Assembly (NCBI RefSeq): GCF_003574035.1 | Contig: NZ_QWKY01000002.1 | Coordinates: 1-64,000, forward strand | Direction of reading: 5' to 3' | DNA length: 64,000 nt | Origin: Meiothermus hypogaeus | Lineage (GTDB): Bacteria; Deinococcota; Deinococci; Deinococcales; Thermaceae | In this document: one piece after another, positions 40,291 to 49,495 of the stretch | How the letters are laid out: each line of letters starts with the position of its first letter | How positions within the stretch are numbered: the first letter of the stretch is position 1 | The notes under the pieces: generated by a model | What the model saw: only the letters and a program-made list of their open reading frames with translations | The model's database searches: none | What the model was told of the DNA's origin: nothing | Position numbers and translations under genes: made by a program

Positions 40291-43107
40291 ATGCTTTTCA
40301 GGCACTTATATGTTGTTATCCTGGCTGTACTGTTGGCCGGATGCGGCAACACAAAATCCAATCCGAACCCCCCTGGCGATATTCCCATCACTTTCACTGG
40401 CAACTGGTCAGACCCCAAAACCTGGCAGGAGATGGGGCGAGCCAAACCGGTTGAGGGCGATGCCGTGACCATTCCGGCGGGCCGACGGGTGATCCTGGAC
40501 GAGAGCACGCCCGACTTGGCGGGGTTGACGATTTTGGGAGAACTCGAGTTTGCCCGCCGTGACCTCAGTCTGACCGCCGACTGGATTATGCTGCACGGAG
40601 CCCTCAAGATTGGTAGCGAGACCGAGCCCTTCGCGCAGAAGGCCACCCTCACCCTCAACGCTGCTAATCCCAACGAAAATCTGATGAACATGGGCACGCG
40701 AGGCATTTTGCTGATGGGGGGCCAGTTGTTGCTCTACGGCCAGCGGCCCAACCCGACCTGGACAAAAATCGCCGAACACGCCGCGCAGGGCGCGACCACC
40801 TTGAGGCTCGAGGACAGCGTGAACTGGGCTGCGGGTAGTCAGGTGGTGCTGGCCCCCACCGACTTTTTCCCGCATAACAACCTTAATAACCCCGACCCCC
40901 GTGCAGTTGCCACTGAACTGCTGGAAGTTGGCAGCCAGACGGGAAACAGTCTCACCCTGAAAACCGGCCTACAAAAACCGCGCTGGGGCAAACTGCAATA
41001 CGTGGGCGCCTCTGGCATGACCCTTACACCCACCAGTGCCATCACCAACCTGGTGCTTGACGAGCGGGCGGCGATAGGAAACCTCAGCCGTAACATTGTG
41101 ATCCAGGCTGCGGACGACACCCTCTGGCGTGAACAGGGTTTTGGGGCTCACATAATGGCTATGGCGGGCTCAGTGCTCAAACTGGACGGTGTGGAACTGC
41201 GCCGGGTGGGCCAACTGTTCCGCCAGGGGCGCTACCCCATTCACTGGCACATGCTGAGCTACGACGAGAGCACCGGGGCCGAACTGGGTGATGCCACCGG
41301 GCAGTTCGTGCGGAACAGCTCTATCTGGAATTCGGTCAACCGCTGTGTGACCATCCACGGCACCAACGGGGTCACCGTTTCCAACAACATATGCTATGGC
41401 ATCCTGGGACATGCGGTCTTTTTGGAAGATGCGGTAGAGCGTCGAAATGTATTGGAAAACAATCTGGTGCTACAGGTGCGCCAACCGCCGCGTGGGAATG
41501 CGGCCCCTGCCATTTGTACCCGAATGGTGAATGGGCAGCGCGATTGCCGTATCCTGGGCCACGATGGCGAACCCACGGGCTTCTGGCTGACCAACCCCGA
41601 CAACATTGTGCGCGGCAACATCGTGGGTGACTCGGAGGGCAAAGGCTTCTGGCTGGCCTACCCCAAGAGTTCGCTGGGCTTAAGCCAGAGGGTCAACCTA
41701 CGCCCCGATCGAATGGCCTTTGGGGTGTTTGCTGATAATGTGGCCCACAGTAGTCTGGAGGGCATTCACATTGACAACGTGCCTACCAGGGCCGATCCCG
41801 GTCAGGTCGAGGTCAACAAGTACATTCCCATGCGCGAGGATTACAACCGCGCAGTAGAGGTGGACTACGATTTCAATAAGTGGCTGCGCTTCCGATTGGA
41901 GCGCATCACTGTCTACAAAAACGGCACCAGTTGGGGCAGCGGAGCCTTTTGGAACCGGGTGAGTTGGCCCGACTATGTAAACTGGGTTTCTGCCGACAAC
42001 ACTGGGGCTTTTTTTGCAGGGGCTGGCGATAACGGGCGCATCACCGACTCACTGATTATCGGGCAAAGTTTAAACAACGCCACCCCGTTGCCCAACCGCA
42101 ACGACCCGCAAGTGGCGCTGGCCAGCTACCACTCCACCTTTGACATAGACAACAACGTCATCGTGAACTTTCCCTTTGTGCCCAGGGTGCCAGGTAGTGG
42201 GGCATTCAAGACCGATGACTACTACACGAGAGGGATCGACAAAGGGCTGGTGCGCAACCCTGACAACCGTCTGATTAACTCCGACCCTGGCTACCGGGTG
42301 CCGCCCCCTTCGCTGGCCCCCGAGCAGTACCCACGTGCAAACGAAAACTGGACGCTGGCCGGGGCGCTTTGGGATCCCCACGGCTACTGGGGGCCGAAAG
42401 GCAACTTCTGGGTGTTTGATGTGCCCTTCCTAACCCATGGCGATGTGTCGGGTCAGATCTGCACCGATGTGAGGCCCACTGCGCTGGGCCTGGGTGTGAC
42501 CCCCGGCACTAAGAATGGGGCTAGTTGCAATGGGCAATACTACGGCGTGGGCGACTACCTTACAGATTTTGATACCCGCCGCTACAACTTCAAACACCCC
42601 ATCGAGGTCAGCCGTCGTGACCCCGCAAATGTGCAGACCGAGGTGGGACGCTGGACGGTGGCTGATGGCAACATTTCAGGCAAGCTGGGCAACATGCGGA
42701 GCTTTGCCGCTCGAACGGGTGGCTACTACTTGCTGCGTTTTCCCAGCCGGGCCGGTACAGGGTACGACCTGCCGAAGTGGGTTGAGCTCGAGATTACCAA
42801 TGCCTTCCGCGATTCGGACTGGTTCGTCCTCGCCGTGAGCTTGGAAGGCTCGGTTCCGCTGGACAAGAGTGTGTACATGGTACCGGCCTATCAATCTAGT
42901 CCCCGGCGCGACTTCACGCCGGCGGGCAGCCTGGCCGAGGTGGTGGCCTCGGGGGGTGACAAATACTGGCGCGACCCTGCACAGAACCTGTTGTGGCTCA
43001 AGATTGTAGGTGGGCTCAAACACCGCGACTTTGACCAGGCGGTGCAGAACAACCCCAACTCAGATTTTGCCCTCTATGGGTCGGTGCGGCTGTTTGTAAA
43101 TCGTTAA
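40291..43107 (+). CDS. G8-domain lipoprotein with beta-helix region (CEMIP-like)
   Basis: 938 codons. Lipobox in the signal (VVILAVLLAGC), so a surface or periplasmic lipoprotein. Residues 37-125 read as a G8 domain: NWSDPKTWQEMGRAKPVEGDAVTIP, ILDESTPDLAGLTILGELEF, and DLSLTADWIMLHGALKIG. After it comes a long parallel-beta-helix-like part with asparagine-rich turns (NGVTVSNNICYG, RNVLENNLVLQV, PDNIVRGNIVGDSEGKGFW). The same order occurs in animal CEMIP/TMEM2 hyaluronan-binding proteins. Enzyme or binding activity toward a polysaccharide is plausible but unproven. The ribosome-binding site is weak (GGGG close to the ATG). Confidence 0.82.
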   Translation: MLFRHLYVVILAVLLAGCGNTKSNPNPPGDIPITFTGNWSDPKTWQEMGRAKPVEGDAVTIPAGRRVILDESTPDLAGLTILGELEFARRDLSLTADWIMLHGALKIGSETEPFAQKATLTLNAANPNENLMNMGTRGILLMGGQLLLYGQRPNPTWTKIAEHAAQGATTLRLEDSVNWAAGSQVVLAPTDFFPHNNLNNPDPRAVATELLEVGSQTGNSLTLKTGLQKPRWGKLQYVGASGMTLTPTSAITNLVLDERAAIGNLSRNIVIQAADDTLWREQGFGAHIMAMAGSVLKLDGVELRRVGQLFRQGRYPIHWHMLSYDESTGAELGDATGQFVRNSSIWNSVNRCVTIHGTNGVTVSNNICYGILGHAVFLEDAVERRNVLENNLVLQVRQPPRGNAAPAICTRMVNGQRDCRILGHDGEPTGFWLTNPDNIVRGNIVGDSEGKGFWLAYPKSSLGLSQRVNLRPDRMAFGVFADNVAHSSLEGIHIDNVPTRADPGQVEVNKYIPMREDYNRAVEVDYDFNKWLRFRLERITVYKNGTSWGSGAFWNRVSWPDYVNWVSADNTGAFFAGAGDNGRITDSLIIGQSLNNATPLPNRNDPQVALASYHSTFDIDNNVIVNFPFVPRVPGSGAFKTDDYYTRGIDKGLVRNPDNRLINSDPGYRVPPPSLAPEQYPRANENWTLAGALWDPHGYWGPKGNFWVFDVPFLTHGDVSGQICTDVRPTALGLGVTPGTKNGASCNGQYYGVGDYLTDFDTRRYNFKHPIEVSRRDPANVQTEVGRWTVADGNISGKLGNMRSFAARTGGYYLLRFPSRAGTGYDLPKWVELEITNAFRDSDWFVLAVSLEGSVPLDKSVYMVPAYQSSPRRDFTPAGSLAEVVASGGDKYWRDPAQNLLWLKIVGGLKHRDFDQAVQNNPNSDFALYGSVRLFVNR

Positions 43108-43294
43108 TTGTGGTTTTTGAGGCACGAGGCGGCAACGCGCTTGGTCTTGCGCCTTTTTACTCCGTTGGTCGGTTGCAACCCAGGCTCGGTATAAATCCAA
43201 AAACGCAAAGACCCGCTTGGTTAGGGCTATTACCTCAAAAATCGGTCAATGCGCTCTCACCTCGCCTCAATGGTGGGGTGATTTACTGGCTTAT

Positions 43295-44521
43295 ATGCGA
43301 ATAAAACTATCGCTGCTGGCTATGATGCTATTTGGTATGGCTCAGGCTCAAGAAACGGTGATTTATCGGGGCTTTGCCGAACTACGACAGCTGCAAACCC
43401 TGCCGCAAAATGAGTGGACCTGGGAGCCAGGCGAGACCCTGTTCCAGAGCCTGGTGCCGGGAACCCTGCGTCTGATAGGGGTAACCGAGCAGTCGCGCCG
43501 GGTGCAGGTGGCCGCCCAACAAAGCCCCCTGGCTGCCTATGTGGGCAAGGAGGTGCAGTTTTACTGGGAGGGTCAGTGGCGCAAGGCCACCCTGGTGAGT
43601 GCCGAGCGGAACCTGTATCTGTACGAGGGCCGTTACCTGGTAGGGCTACCTGGAACGGTGGCCTATCCCGACCCCGGCGGATTTAGTGCTGTTACTGGCC
43701 CAAAAGTGATCTTTCGCTATCAGGGGGGTGGCTCGGGAACGCTGGCCTATCTGACTCGAGGCCTGACCTGGAACCTACGCTACACGCTGGAGGATGGCGA
43801 GCTGACCGGCTGGGCGACCCTGACCAACGGACTGGGCCGCACCGTGCGCCTGGGCCGCACCGACCTGGTAGCCGGGAGTGTGCCCTTGCTGGAAGGGGGG
43901 TTCAGTGTGCCTGCGCCCCGCCCTGAAACCCGGATGTTGCAGGCCGCCCCTGCCGCTGCGGAGGTGGCGGACGCCGAGTTTGTGGGAGAAGCAGCAGGCA
44001 CCTACCGCTACCGTTTGCCGGAAGAGGTGACGCTCGAGCCCGGCCTGACCGAGCTACCTTTTATTCGCACCCGGGTGCAACCGGTCTATTTGTGGCGCTT
44101 GCAAACCGGCTTCAGTACCGAACGCGAGCTGGCTTTTGTGCGGGGTTTTCGTTTTGCGGCCCCGGAAAACCTGGCCGCCGGGGTGGTGAGCGTCCGCGAG
44201 CAAGGGGTGTTTGTGGGGCAGGCGGCCACCGGCGATACGGCCAAAGGCAACCAGGTCAACCTGATGCTAGGTCCTGACCCCGAAGGCAGGGCCACCCGGC
44301 AGGTGGAGCAACAGGCCCGCAACCGCTTCCGGGTGACCACCCGGGTGCAAAACCCCAAGTCCTATGCGGTGGAGGTCGAAATTCAGGAGTTCATGCCCCA
44401 GCCCTTCACGCTGGAAGGGGAGGGCCTCGAGCGCATCCCCGAGGGCTACCGCCTGCGCTTCACCCTGGCCCCCAATCAGAGCCGTTCATACACGTACACC
44501 CTGATTTTGCAGCAACGCTAG
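43295..44521 (+). CDS. Secreted DUF4139-like protein
   Basis: 408 codons from ATG 43295 (MRIKLSLLAMMLFGMAQA), which supplies a signal peptide; the longer open frame upstream lacks one. The mature part is beta-rich. GGGSGTLAYLTRGLTWNLRYTL and GWATLTNGLGRTVRLGRTDLVAG, then YRLPEEVTLEPGLTELPFIRT, match the DUF4139 pattern, here without the long N-terminal coiled coil seen in larger members. Located outside the cytoplasm; function unknown. An alanine-rich linker (LQAAPAAAEVADAEFVGEA) splits the protein near 215-235. The 187 bases before it show no clear terminator or promoter. Confidence 0.75.
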   Translation: MRIKLSLLAMMLFGMAQAQETVIYRGFAELRQLQTLPQNEWTWEPGETLFQSLVPGTLRLIGVTEQSRRVQVAAQQSPLAAYVGKEVQFYWEGQWRKATLVSAERNLYLYEGRYLVGLPGTVAYPDPGGFSAVTGPKVIFRYQGGGSGTLAYLTRGLTWNLRYTLEDGELTGWATLTNGLGRTVRLGRTDLVAGSVPLLEGGFSVPAPRPETRMLQAAPAAAEVADAEFVGEAAGTYRYRLPEEVTLEPGLTELPFIRTRVQPVYLWRLQTGFSTERELAFVRGFRFAAPENLAAGVVSVREQGVFVGQAATGDTAKGNQVNLMLGPDPEGRATRQVEQQARNRFRVTTRVQNPKSYAVEVEIQEFMPQPFTLEGEGLERIPEGYRLRFTLAPNQSRSYTYTLILQQR

Positions 44522-44689
44522 ACCGCCCACATTTTCGTAGCCTTGCGCACCGAGCCTCGAGGCCGACCAAAGACGCATCGCTCGAGGGGCCTGCCTCGGC
44601 CCATTTCTGGCATCCTATACCCGGTGGGACCGTCTCAGGCGGGCCCTCTAGATGGGAACCGTTTGCCCTACCCTGGGACGCTTGCAGCC

Positions 44690-44715
44690 CTGGAAGGGCT
44701 ATGCTACCCTTCCAG
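44690..44715 (+). promoter_or_regulatory. Hairpin immediately before the BMP protein start codon
   Basis: CTGGAAGGG (44690-44698) pairs perfectly with CCCTTCCAG (44707-44715) around an 8-base loop. The start ATG is at 44717, one base after the stem. The only purine-rich site (GGAAGGG) is inside the stem and too far for normal initiation. A TATGCT box lies in the loop at 44700-44705. It may control initiation or be an operator. Confidence 0.45.
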
Positions 44716-44716
44716 C

Positions 44717-45817
44717 ATGAAAAAGCTACTGGGCGTGCTTTTGCTGGGTGTGGGGCTGGTCTGGGCGCAGCCTCTGGGCAGCGTGGCCATGGTCTTCAGC
44801 GAGGGGGCCAAAACCGACCCTACCTTTAACGGGGTGGCCTACGGCGGGGCGCAGCGAACGGTACAGCAGTTTGGGGGGCGTCTCTTCGACTTCGAACCCA
44901 CCGACCCCTCGCAGATTCCGGGGGCGGTGCGCCGCTTTGCCGCCGAGCGCTTTGACCTCATTATTGGCCTGGGTTTCGCCACCGAACCCGGCATTACGGC
45001 TGCAGCACGTGAATTCCGCGATCAGCGCTTCGCCTTGATCGACACCGCCACCGATGCCCCCAATGTAGCCTCGTATGTATTCCGCGAGAACGAGGGCACC
45101 TTTCTGGTGGGCTACATTGCAGGAAGGCTCAGCCAGACCGGCGTGGTGGGCTTTGTGGGGGGAATGGATATTCCCCTCATCCACAAGTTTGAGGTGGGCT
45201 ACCGCGAAGGGGTGCGGCGGGCCTGCCCGGCGTGCCGGATGGTGGTGAACTATGTGGGCAACACCCCCGCGGCCTTCTCCGATCCGGCCCGGGCCAAGGA
45301 GATAGCCGCCTTCCAAAAGTCGCAGGGGGCCGACATCATCTATGCTGCAGCCGGGGCCTCGGGGCTGGGGGTGTTTGACTACGTCAAGCAGACCCGTTGT
45401 ATCAAGGCTGCCGAACTACCTCGAGGCTTGCGCTTCCGCAGCAACCCCTTCGCTGCCGTGCCCAAGTACGAGGCCTACACCCGTGAGTGCGCCGGAGATA
45501 CCCGGCCCATGTTCTTTATTGGGGGGGACGGCAACCTGAACTTTTTAGGCGACACCGACAACAACCCGGCCACTTTGAACCACGCCCTTACCTGCATGCT
45601 CAAACGGGTGGATGTGGCCGCCCAGCGCGCGGTGGAGTCGGTGGCGCGCGGTAGCTTTCAGGGCGGCCTGGTGAGCCTGGGTCTGCGGGAAAATGGGCTG
45701 GGCTATGCCCTCGATACCTATAACCAGGCCCTGTTGCCCGAAAGCCTTCGCCGCGAAGTGAACGCCATTCGGCAAAGCATTGTTGCGGGCCGGATTGTGG
45801 TGCCGGACAAGCGCTAA
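44717..45817 (+). CDS. BMP-family ABC transporter substrate-binding protein
   Basis: 366 codons from ATG 44717; the frame is open upstream without a signal. Signal peptide 1-18 (LLGVLLLGVGLVWAQ) with no lipobox. Family blocks: SVAMVFSEGAKTDPTFNGVAYGG, DLIIGLGFATEPGITAAA, FRENEGTFLVGYIAGRLSQTGVVGFVGGMDIPLIHKFEVGY and ADIIYAAAGASGLGVFDYV. Related proteins bind nucleosides (PnrA/Med type). No permease or ATPase is adjacent, so it probably works with a transporter encoded elsewhere. It ends convergently with the aldehyde dehydrogenase gene, overlapping 4 bases. Confidence 0.88.
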   Translation: MKKLLGVLLLGVGLVWAQPLGSVAMVFSEGAKTDPTFNGVAYGGAQRTVQQFGGRLFDFEPTDPSQIPGAVRRFAAERFDLIIGLGFATEPGITAAAREFRDQRFALIDTATDAPNVASYVFRENEGTFLVGYIAGRLSQTGVVGFVGGMDIPLIHKFEVGYREGVRRACPACRMVVNYVGNTPAAFSDPARAKEIAAFQKSQGADIIYAAAGASGLGVFDYVKQTRCIKAAELPRGLRFRSNPFAAVPKYEAYTRECAGDTRPMFFIGGDGNLNFLGDTDNNPATLNHALTCMLKRVDVAAQRAVESVARGSFQGGLVSLGLRENGLGYALDTYNQALLPESLRREVNAIRQSIVAGRIVVPDKR

Positions 45818-48198
45818 GCACCGTACGGAACCCAGATATTCTTGACCTGGGTGGCCTGGCGCAGGATTTCGTCGGTGTTGGGTAGGGGGCCGCTGGGGAG
45901 CAACATCCAGGTGCGCTTCATGTTCCCGGCGCTGGCCCGCTCGACCAACGCATGTCCGGCCTGGGGCCCGGCGTACCAGACGGCGTCCACGTCGTCGTGT
46001 TCGGCCAGGGTTTTGGCCAGCTCGTCGCGCTCGCCGGTCACTATGTTAAAGGTGCCCGCAGGGATGTCGGAGGTCTCCAAGACCTGATAAAAGTCGGTAG
46101 CGACCAGGGGGGCCAGCGGCGAGGGCACCACCACCAGGGTGTTGCCCAGGGCCAGCGCGGTTCCTGCCAGCCGCGCCAGGGCCAGCAGCGGCTGGTCGTC
46201 GGGACAGAGAATGCCCATCACCCCGATGGGCTCGGGTATGGCCAGGGTCACGTTGCGGATGGGGGTGGGGTGAACTACCCCTTCGTATTTGTCGGCCCAG
46301 GCGGCGGCGGTAAAGAGGGCCTCGAGGGCCGCTTCTACCTCTGCGTGGCCGTCCTGTCCGGTCTGTGCGTGGATGCGGTGGCCAAACTCCTCGGCCCGCT
46401 CGGACAGGTTTTCGGCCAGGAAGTACAGGATTTGTGCCCTGTTGTGCGCGCTGGCCTTGCGCCAAGCCTCAAAAGCCGCGCGGGCGGCCTCCACCGCATT
46501 GCGAATGTCCTTGCGGTTACCAAGCCCCACCTCGCCCAGAAGTTGCCCGTCCGGGGCATACACGGCCTTGCTGTAGCCGCTATCGGGCCGGGCCTGCCTG
46601 CCGCCGATAAAGAGCTTGGCGGTGCGGTCTATGGGGGGCTGAAAGCTAAAGGTTGCAGGCTGAAGGCTGGGTGTTTCCTTAGCAGCCCTCGAGGGGGCCC
46701 TGGTTTTGCGACTTTGAGCTTTGGGATGTGGGCTTTCGGCTTTTTTCACGTACTCCCACAGCCCCTCCTTGCCCCCCTCGCGCCCAAAGCCCGACTCACG
46801 GTAACCGCCAAAGCCGCTGGCGGCATCGAAGAGGTTGGTGCTGTTGATCCAGATGGTGCCGGCTTTGATCTGGGTGGCGATGTCCAGGGCCAGGTTGATA
46901 TCCTCGCTCCAGATGGAGGCAGCCAGGCCGTAGCGGGTGTTGTTGGCCAGCCGCACGGCCTCCTCGGGGGTGCGGAAGGTCAGTGCAGCCAGCACCGGCC
47001 CAAAAATTTCCTCCTGGGCGATGGTAGAGGCTGGGGCGACCTCGGTAAAAAGCGTGGGGGGGTAAAAGCACCCCTCGCTTGGCACCGCCCAGCTTGGCTG
47101 CCAGAGCCGGGCCCCTTCCTCCACGCCCTTTTGCACCAACTGCTGGATTTTCTGGAGCTGAACCGGTGCCACGATGGCCCCGATGTCCACGGCCTTGTCC
47201 AGGGGGTTGCCTACGCGCAGTTTTTCCATGCGGGCGCGCAGCTTGGTATACATCCTCTCGGCAATGCCCTCCTGCACCAGAAGCCTCGAGCCTGCACAGC
47301 AGACCTGCCCCTGGTTGAACCAGATGGCGTCCACCACCCCCTCCACGGCGCTATCCAGGTCGGCATCCTCGAAGACCAGGAAAGGCGATTTGCCCCCGAG
47401 CTCGAGGGAGAGCTTTTTGCCGCTGCCCGCTGTGGCTTTGCGGATGAGCCGCCCCACCTCGGTCGAACCGGTAAAGGCGATTTTGTCCACCCCCGGATGC
47501 TCCACCAGGGCCGCCCCGGTTTTGCCGTCGCCGGTGAGAATGTTTACCACCCCCGGCGGCAGCCCAATGCTCTGGCAGATCTCCGCAAATAAAAGCGCGG
47601 TGAGGGGCGTAAACTCGGCGGGCTTCAGCACCACCGTGTTGCCCATAGCCAGCGCCGGGGCAATTTTCCAGGAGAGCATCAGCAGCGGGAAGTTCCAGGG
47701 GATAATCTGCCCCACCACGCCCAGAGGGGCATAGCCCGCCAGCTCGCTTTCCATAAGCTGGGCCCAGCCGGCGTGGTAGTAGAAGTGGCGGGCTACCAGG
47801 GGAATGTCAATGTCGCGGGTCTCGCGGATGGGCTTGCCGTTGTCCAGGGTTTCCAGCACGGCAAACAGGCGGGCGTGCTTCTGCACCTGCCGGGCCATGG
47901 CGTACAGGTAGCGGGCCCGCACGTGACCGGGGGTCTGACTCCAACCGATAAAAGCTTTGCGGGCAGCCTTGACGGCCTCGTCTACGTCGACGGCGCTGGC
48001 CTGGGCCACCTCGGCCAGCTTTTGGGCGTTGGCCGGGTTGAGGGTGGCGAACCATTCCTGGCTGGCCGGGTCGCGCCACTTGCCCCCAATAAAAAGCCCG
48101 AATTTGCCCTGGTGGGCCTTCAGCCAGTCCAGCGCGGGTTGGGCGGCTTCCGGGGCGGGGCCATAGGGAAGGGTCTCCATAAGTTCAGTAAGGGTCAT
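45814..48198 (-). CDS. Two-domain aldehyde dehydrogenase (ALDH16-like)
   Basis: 794 codons. The N-terminal domain (1-500) is a full ALDH: IPWNFPLLMLSWKIAPALAMGN, the general-base Glu in LELGGKSP and the nucleophile in NQGQVCCAGS. A low-complexity linker (about 485-525, SPHPKAQSRKTRAPSR) leads to a second, shorter ALDH domain (530-794) that keeps the N-terminal fold (LFIGGRQARPDSGYSK, EPIGVMGILCPDDQPLLALARL) but lacks both the LELGG base and the catalytic cysteine. This matches the ALDH16 layout with a pseudo-domain. It is 110 bases downstream of deoC, whose product acetaldehyde it could oxidise to acetate. GGAG precedes the ATG. Confidence 0.9.
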   Translation of the reverse strand: MTLTELMETLPYGPAPEAAQPALDWLKAHQGKFGLFIGGKWRDPASQEWFATLNPANAQKLAEVAQASAVDVDEAVKAARKAFIGWSQTPGHVRARYLYAMARQVQKHARLFAVLETLDNGKPIRETRDIDIPLVARHFYYHAGWAQLMESELAGYAPLGVVGQIIPWNFPLLMLSWKIAPALAMGNTVVLKPAEFTPLTALLFAEICQSIGLPPGVVNILTGDGKTGAALVEHPGVDKIAFTGSTEVGRLIRKATAGSGKKLSLELGGKSPFLVFEDADLDSAVEGVVDAIWFNQGQVCCAGSRLLVQEGIAERMYTKLRARMEKLRVGNPLDKAVDIGAIVAPVQLQKIQQLVQKGVEEGARLWQPSWAVPSEGCFYPPTLFTEVAPASTIAQEEIFGPVLAALTFRTPEEAVRLANNTRYGLAASIWSEDINLALDIATQIKAGTIWINSTNLFDAASGFGGYRESGFGREGGKEGLWEYVKKAESPHPKAQSRKTRAPSRAAKETPSLQPATFSFQPPIDRTAKLFIGGRQARPDSGYSKAVYAPDGQLLGEVGLGNRKDIRNAVEAARAAFEAWRKASAHNRAQILYFLAENLSERAEEFGHRIHAQTGQDGHAEVEAALEALFTAAAWADKYEGVVHPTPIRNVTLAIPEPIGVMGILCPDDQPLLALARLAGTALALGNTLVVVPSPLAPLVATDFYQVLETSDIPAGTFNIVTGERDELAKTLAEHDDVDAVWYAGPQAGHALVERASAGNMKRTWMLLPSGPLPNTDEILRQATQVKNIWVPYGA

Positions 48199-48308
48199 GT
48201 TTGGCTCCAGTTCAGGGCGGGCTTCGATATAGATGAACTCTGCTTCTTAGCTTTCAGGAGAAAGTGCAATAAAAGCCATGGTGAAGTCTTCGGGCCAAGG
48301 GACTTTTT

Positions 48309-49289
48309 CTACCCCAGCGGCTGGTACTGCATGGAGGCGTAGCGCCCGTAGGCGAAGTGCTCGAGCTGCCGCTCGATGTCGTTCAAGAGGGCGCTGGCCC
48401 CGATGCGGAACAGATGGGGCTGCATCCACTCGAGGCCCAGTTCCTCTTTCATCAGGATAAGCCAGTCCAGGGCCTGCTTGGCGCTGCGGATGCCGCCGGC
48501 GGGTTTGAAACCCACCTTATGGCCGGTTTGTTCATAGTAGGCCCGGATGGCCCGCACCATCACCAGGCTGTTTTGCAGGGTGGCGTTCACCGCTTCCTTG
48601 CCGGTAGAAGTCTTGATGAAGTCGGAACCCGCCTGCATACAGACCATGCTGGCTTTGAAGACGTTTTTGAGGGTGCCCAGCTCGCCGACGGCCAGAATGC
48701 TTTTCATGTGGGCCGGGCCGCAGGCCTCGCGGAAGTCGCGCACCTCCTGGTAGAGGGCCTTCCAGTTGCCGGTGAGCACATGGCGGCGCGAGATGACGAT
48801 GTCAATTTCGCTGGCCCCCGCCGCTACCGAGGCCTCAATCTCTTGCAGTTTAAGGCGGTGGGGGTTGAGTCCGGCGGGGAAGCCGGTTGAGACGGCGGCT
48901 ACTGGGATGCCGGAGCCCTCGAGCGCCGCCACGGCGGTGGGTACCATCTCGTGGTAGACACAGACCGCACCGGTGGTAAGCCGCAGGTGGGGCAGGCCCA
49001 GGTCGTGCAACAGCTCCGCTCGCACCGGCTGGCGGGCCTTGGCGCACAGGCGCCGCACCGTGCCGGGGGTGTCGTCGCCCGAAAGGGTGGTCAGGTCGAT
49101 GGTCTTGATGGCGTGTAAAAGCCAGGCCGCCTGCCATTCCTTCTTAACGGTGCGGCGGGTGGGCAGGGTGGCGGTCCGGCGCTCAACGGCGCTTCGGTTG
49201 ACCAGGGCCCCCTCGAGGGCGCCGGGGTCGAAGGGGGTGCCGGGGTTGCGCTCCAGCATGTGGGCTTGGGGTATGGTTGCAGTCGCCAT
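48309..49289 (-). CDS. deoC: Deoxyribose-phosphate aldolase
   Basis: 326 codons, the longer DERA type rather than the 220-residue one. Cleaves 2-deoxyribose-5-phosphate to acetaldehyde and glyceraldehyde-3-phosphate. The Schiff-base lysine is in GSDFIKTSTGKEAVN and the second lysine in VGFKPAGGIRS; IDLTTLSGDDTPGTVRRLCAKA is the family opening. TATAAT stands on the minus strand at 49318-49313, 23 bases before the ATG, with only a weak -35. It forms a unit with the aldehyde dehydrogenase for use of deoxynucleosides. Confidence 0.93.
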   Translation of the reverse strand: MATATIPQAHMLERNPGTPFDPGALEGALVNRSAVERRTATLPTRRTVKKEWQAAWLLHAIKTIDLTTLSGDDTPGTVRRLCAKARQPVRAELLHDLGLPHLRLTTGAVCVYHEMVPTAVAALEGSGIPVAAVSTGFPAGLNPHRLKLQEIEASVAAGASEIDIVISRRHVLTGNWKALYQEVRDFREACGPAHMKSILAVGELGTLKNVFKASMVCMQAGSDFIKTSTGKEAVNATLQNSLVMVRAIRAYYEQTGHKVGFKPAGGIRSAKQALDWLILMKEELGLEWMQPHLFRIGASALLNDIERQLEHFAYGRYASMQYQPLG

Positions 49290-49495
49290 AAGCTTGGCCT
49301 CGAGTACAGCCGATTATAGCCCAGCCTGCTATTATCTGGTTGAGGGCGACAGTGCTGACCCGCTACTGGCTAAGGCACTTGGCCGTGAGTCATCGGCATT
49401 GATGCTCGAGCCAGGGACATTCGGTCCCGCCTGAGCTGCCATGCTGGAGGTTGTACAAAAGGGTTCGGCTTCTACCCTGGCTTGGGAGGTGAAGG

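Noticed and set aside
44522-44716. Purine, ZTP or guanidine riboswitch before the BMP gene
   Set aside because: Small hairpins such as CGGT-GGG-ACCG are present, but none of the conserved core sequences of these classes could be matched.
45952-47592. 546-codon open frame on the plus strand inside the aldehyde dehydrogenase gene
   Set aside because: It is the antisense shadow of a GC-rich gene. The translation is low-complexity and matches no family, while the minus-strand frame has clear ALDH motifs.
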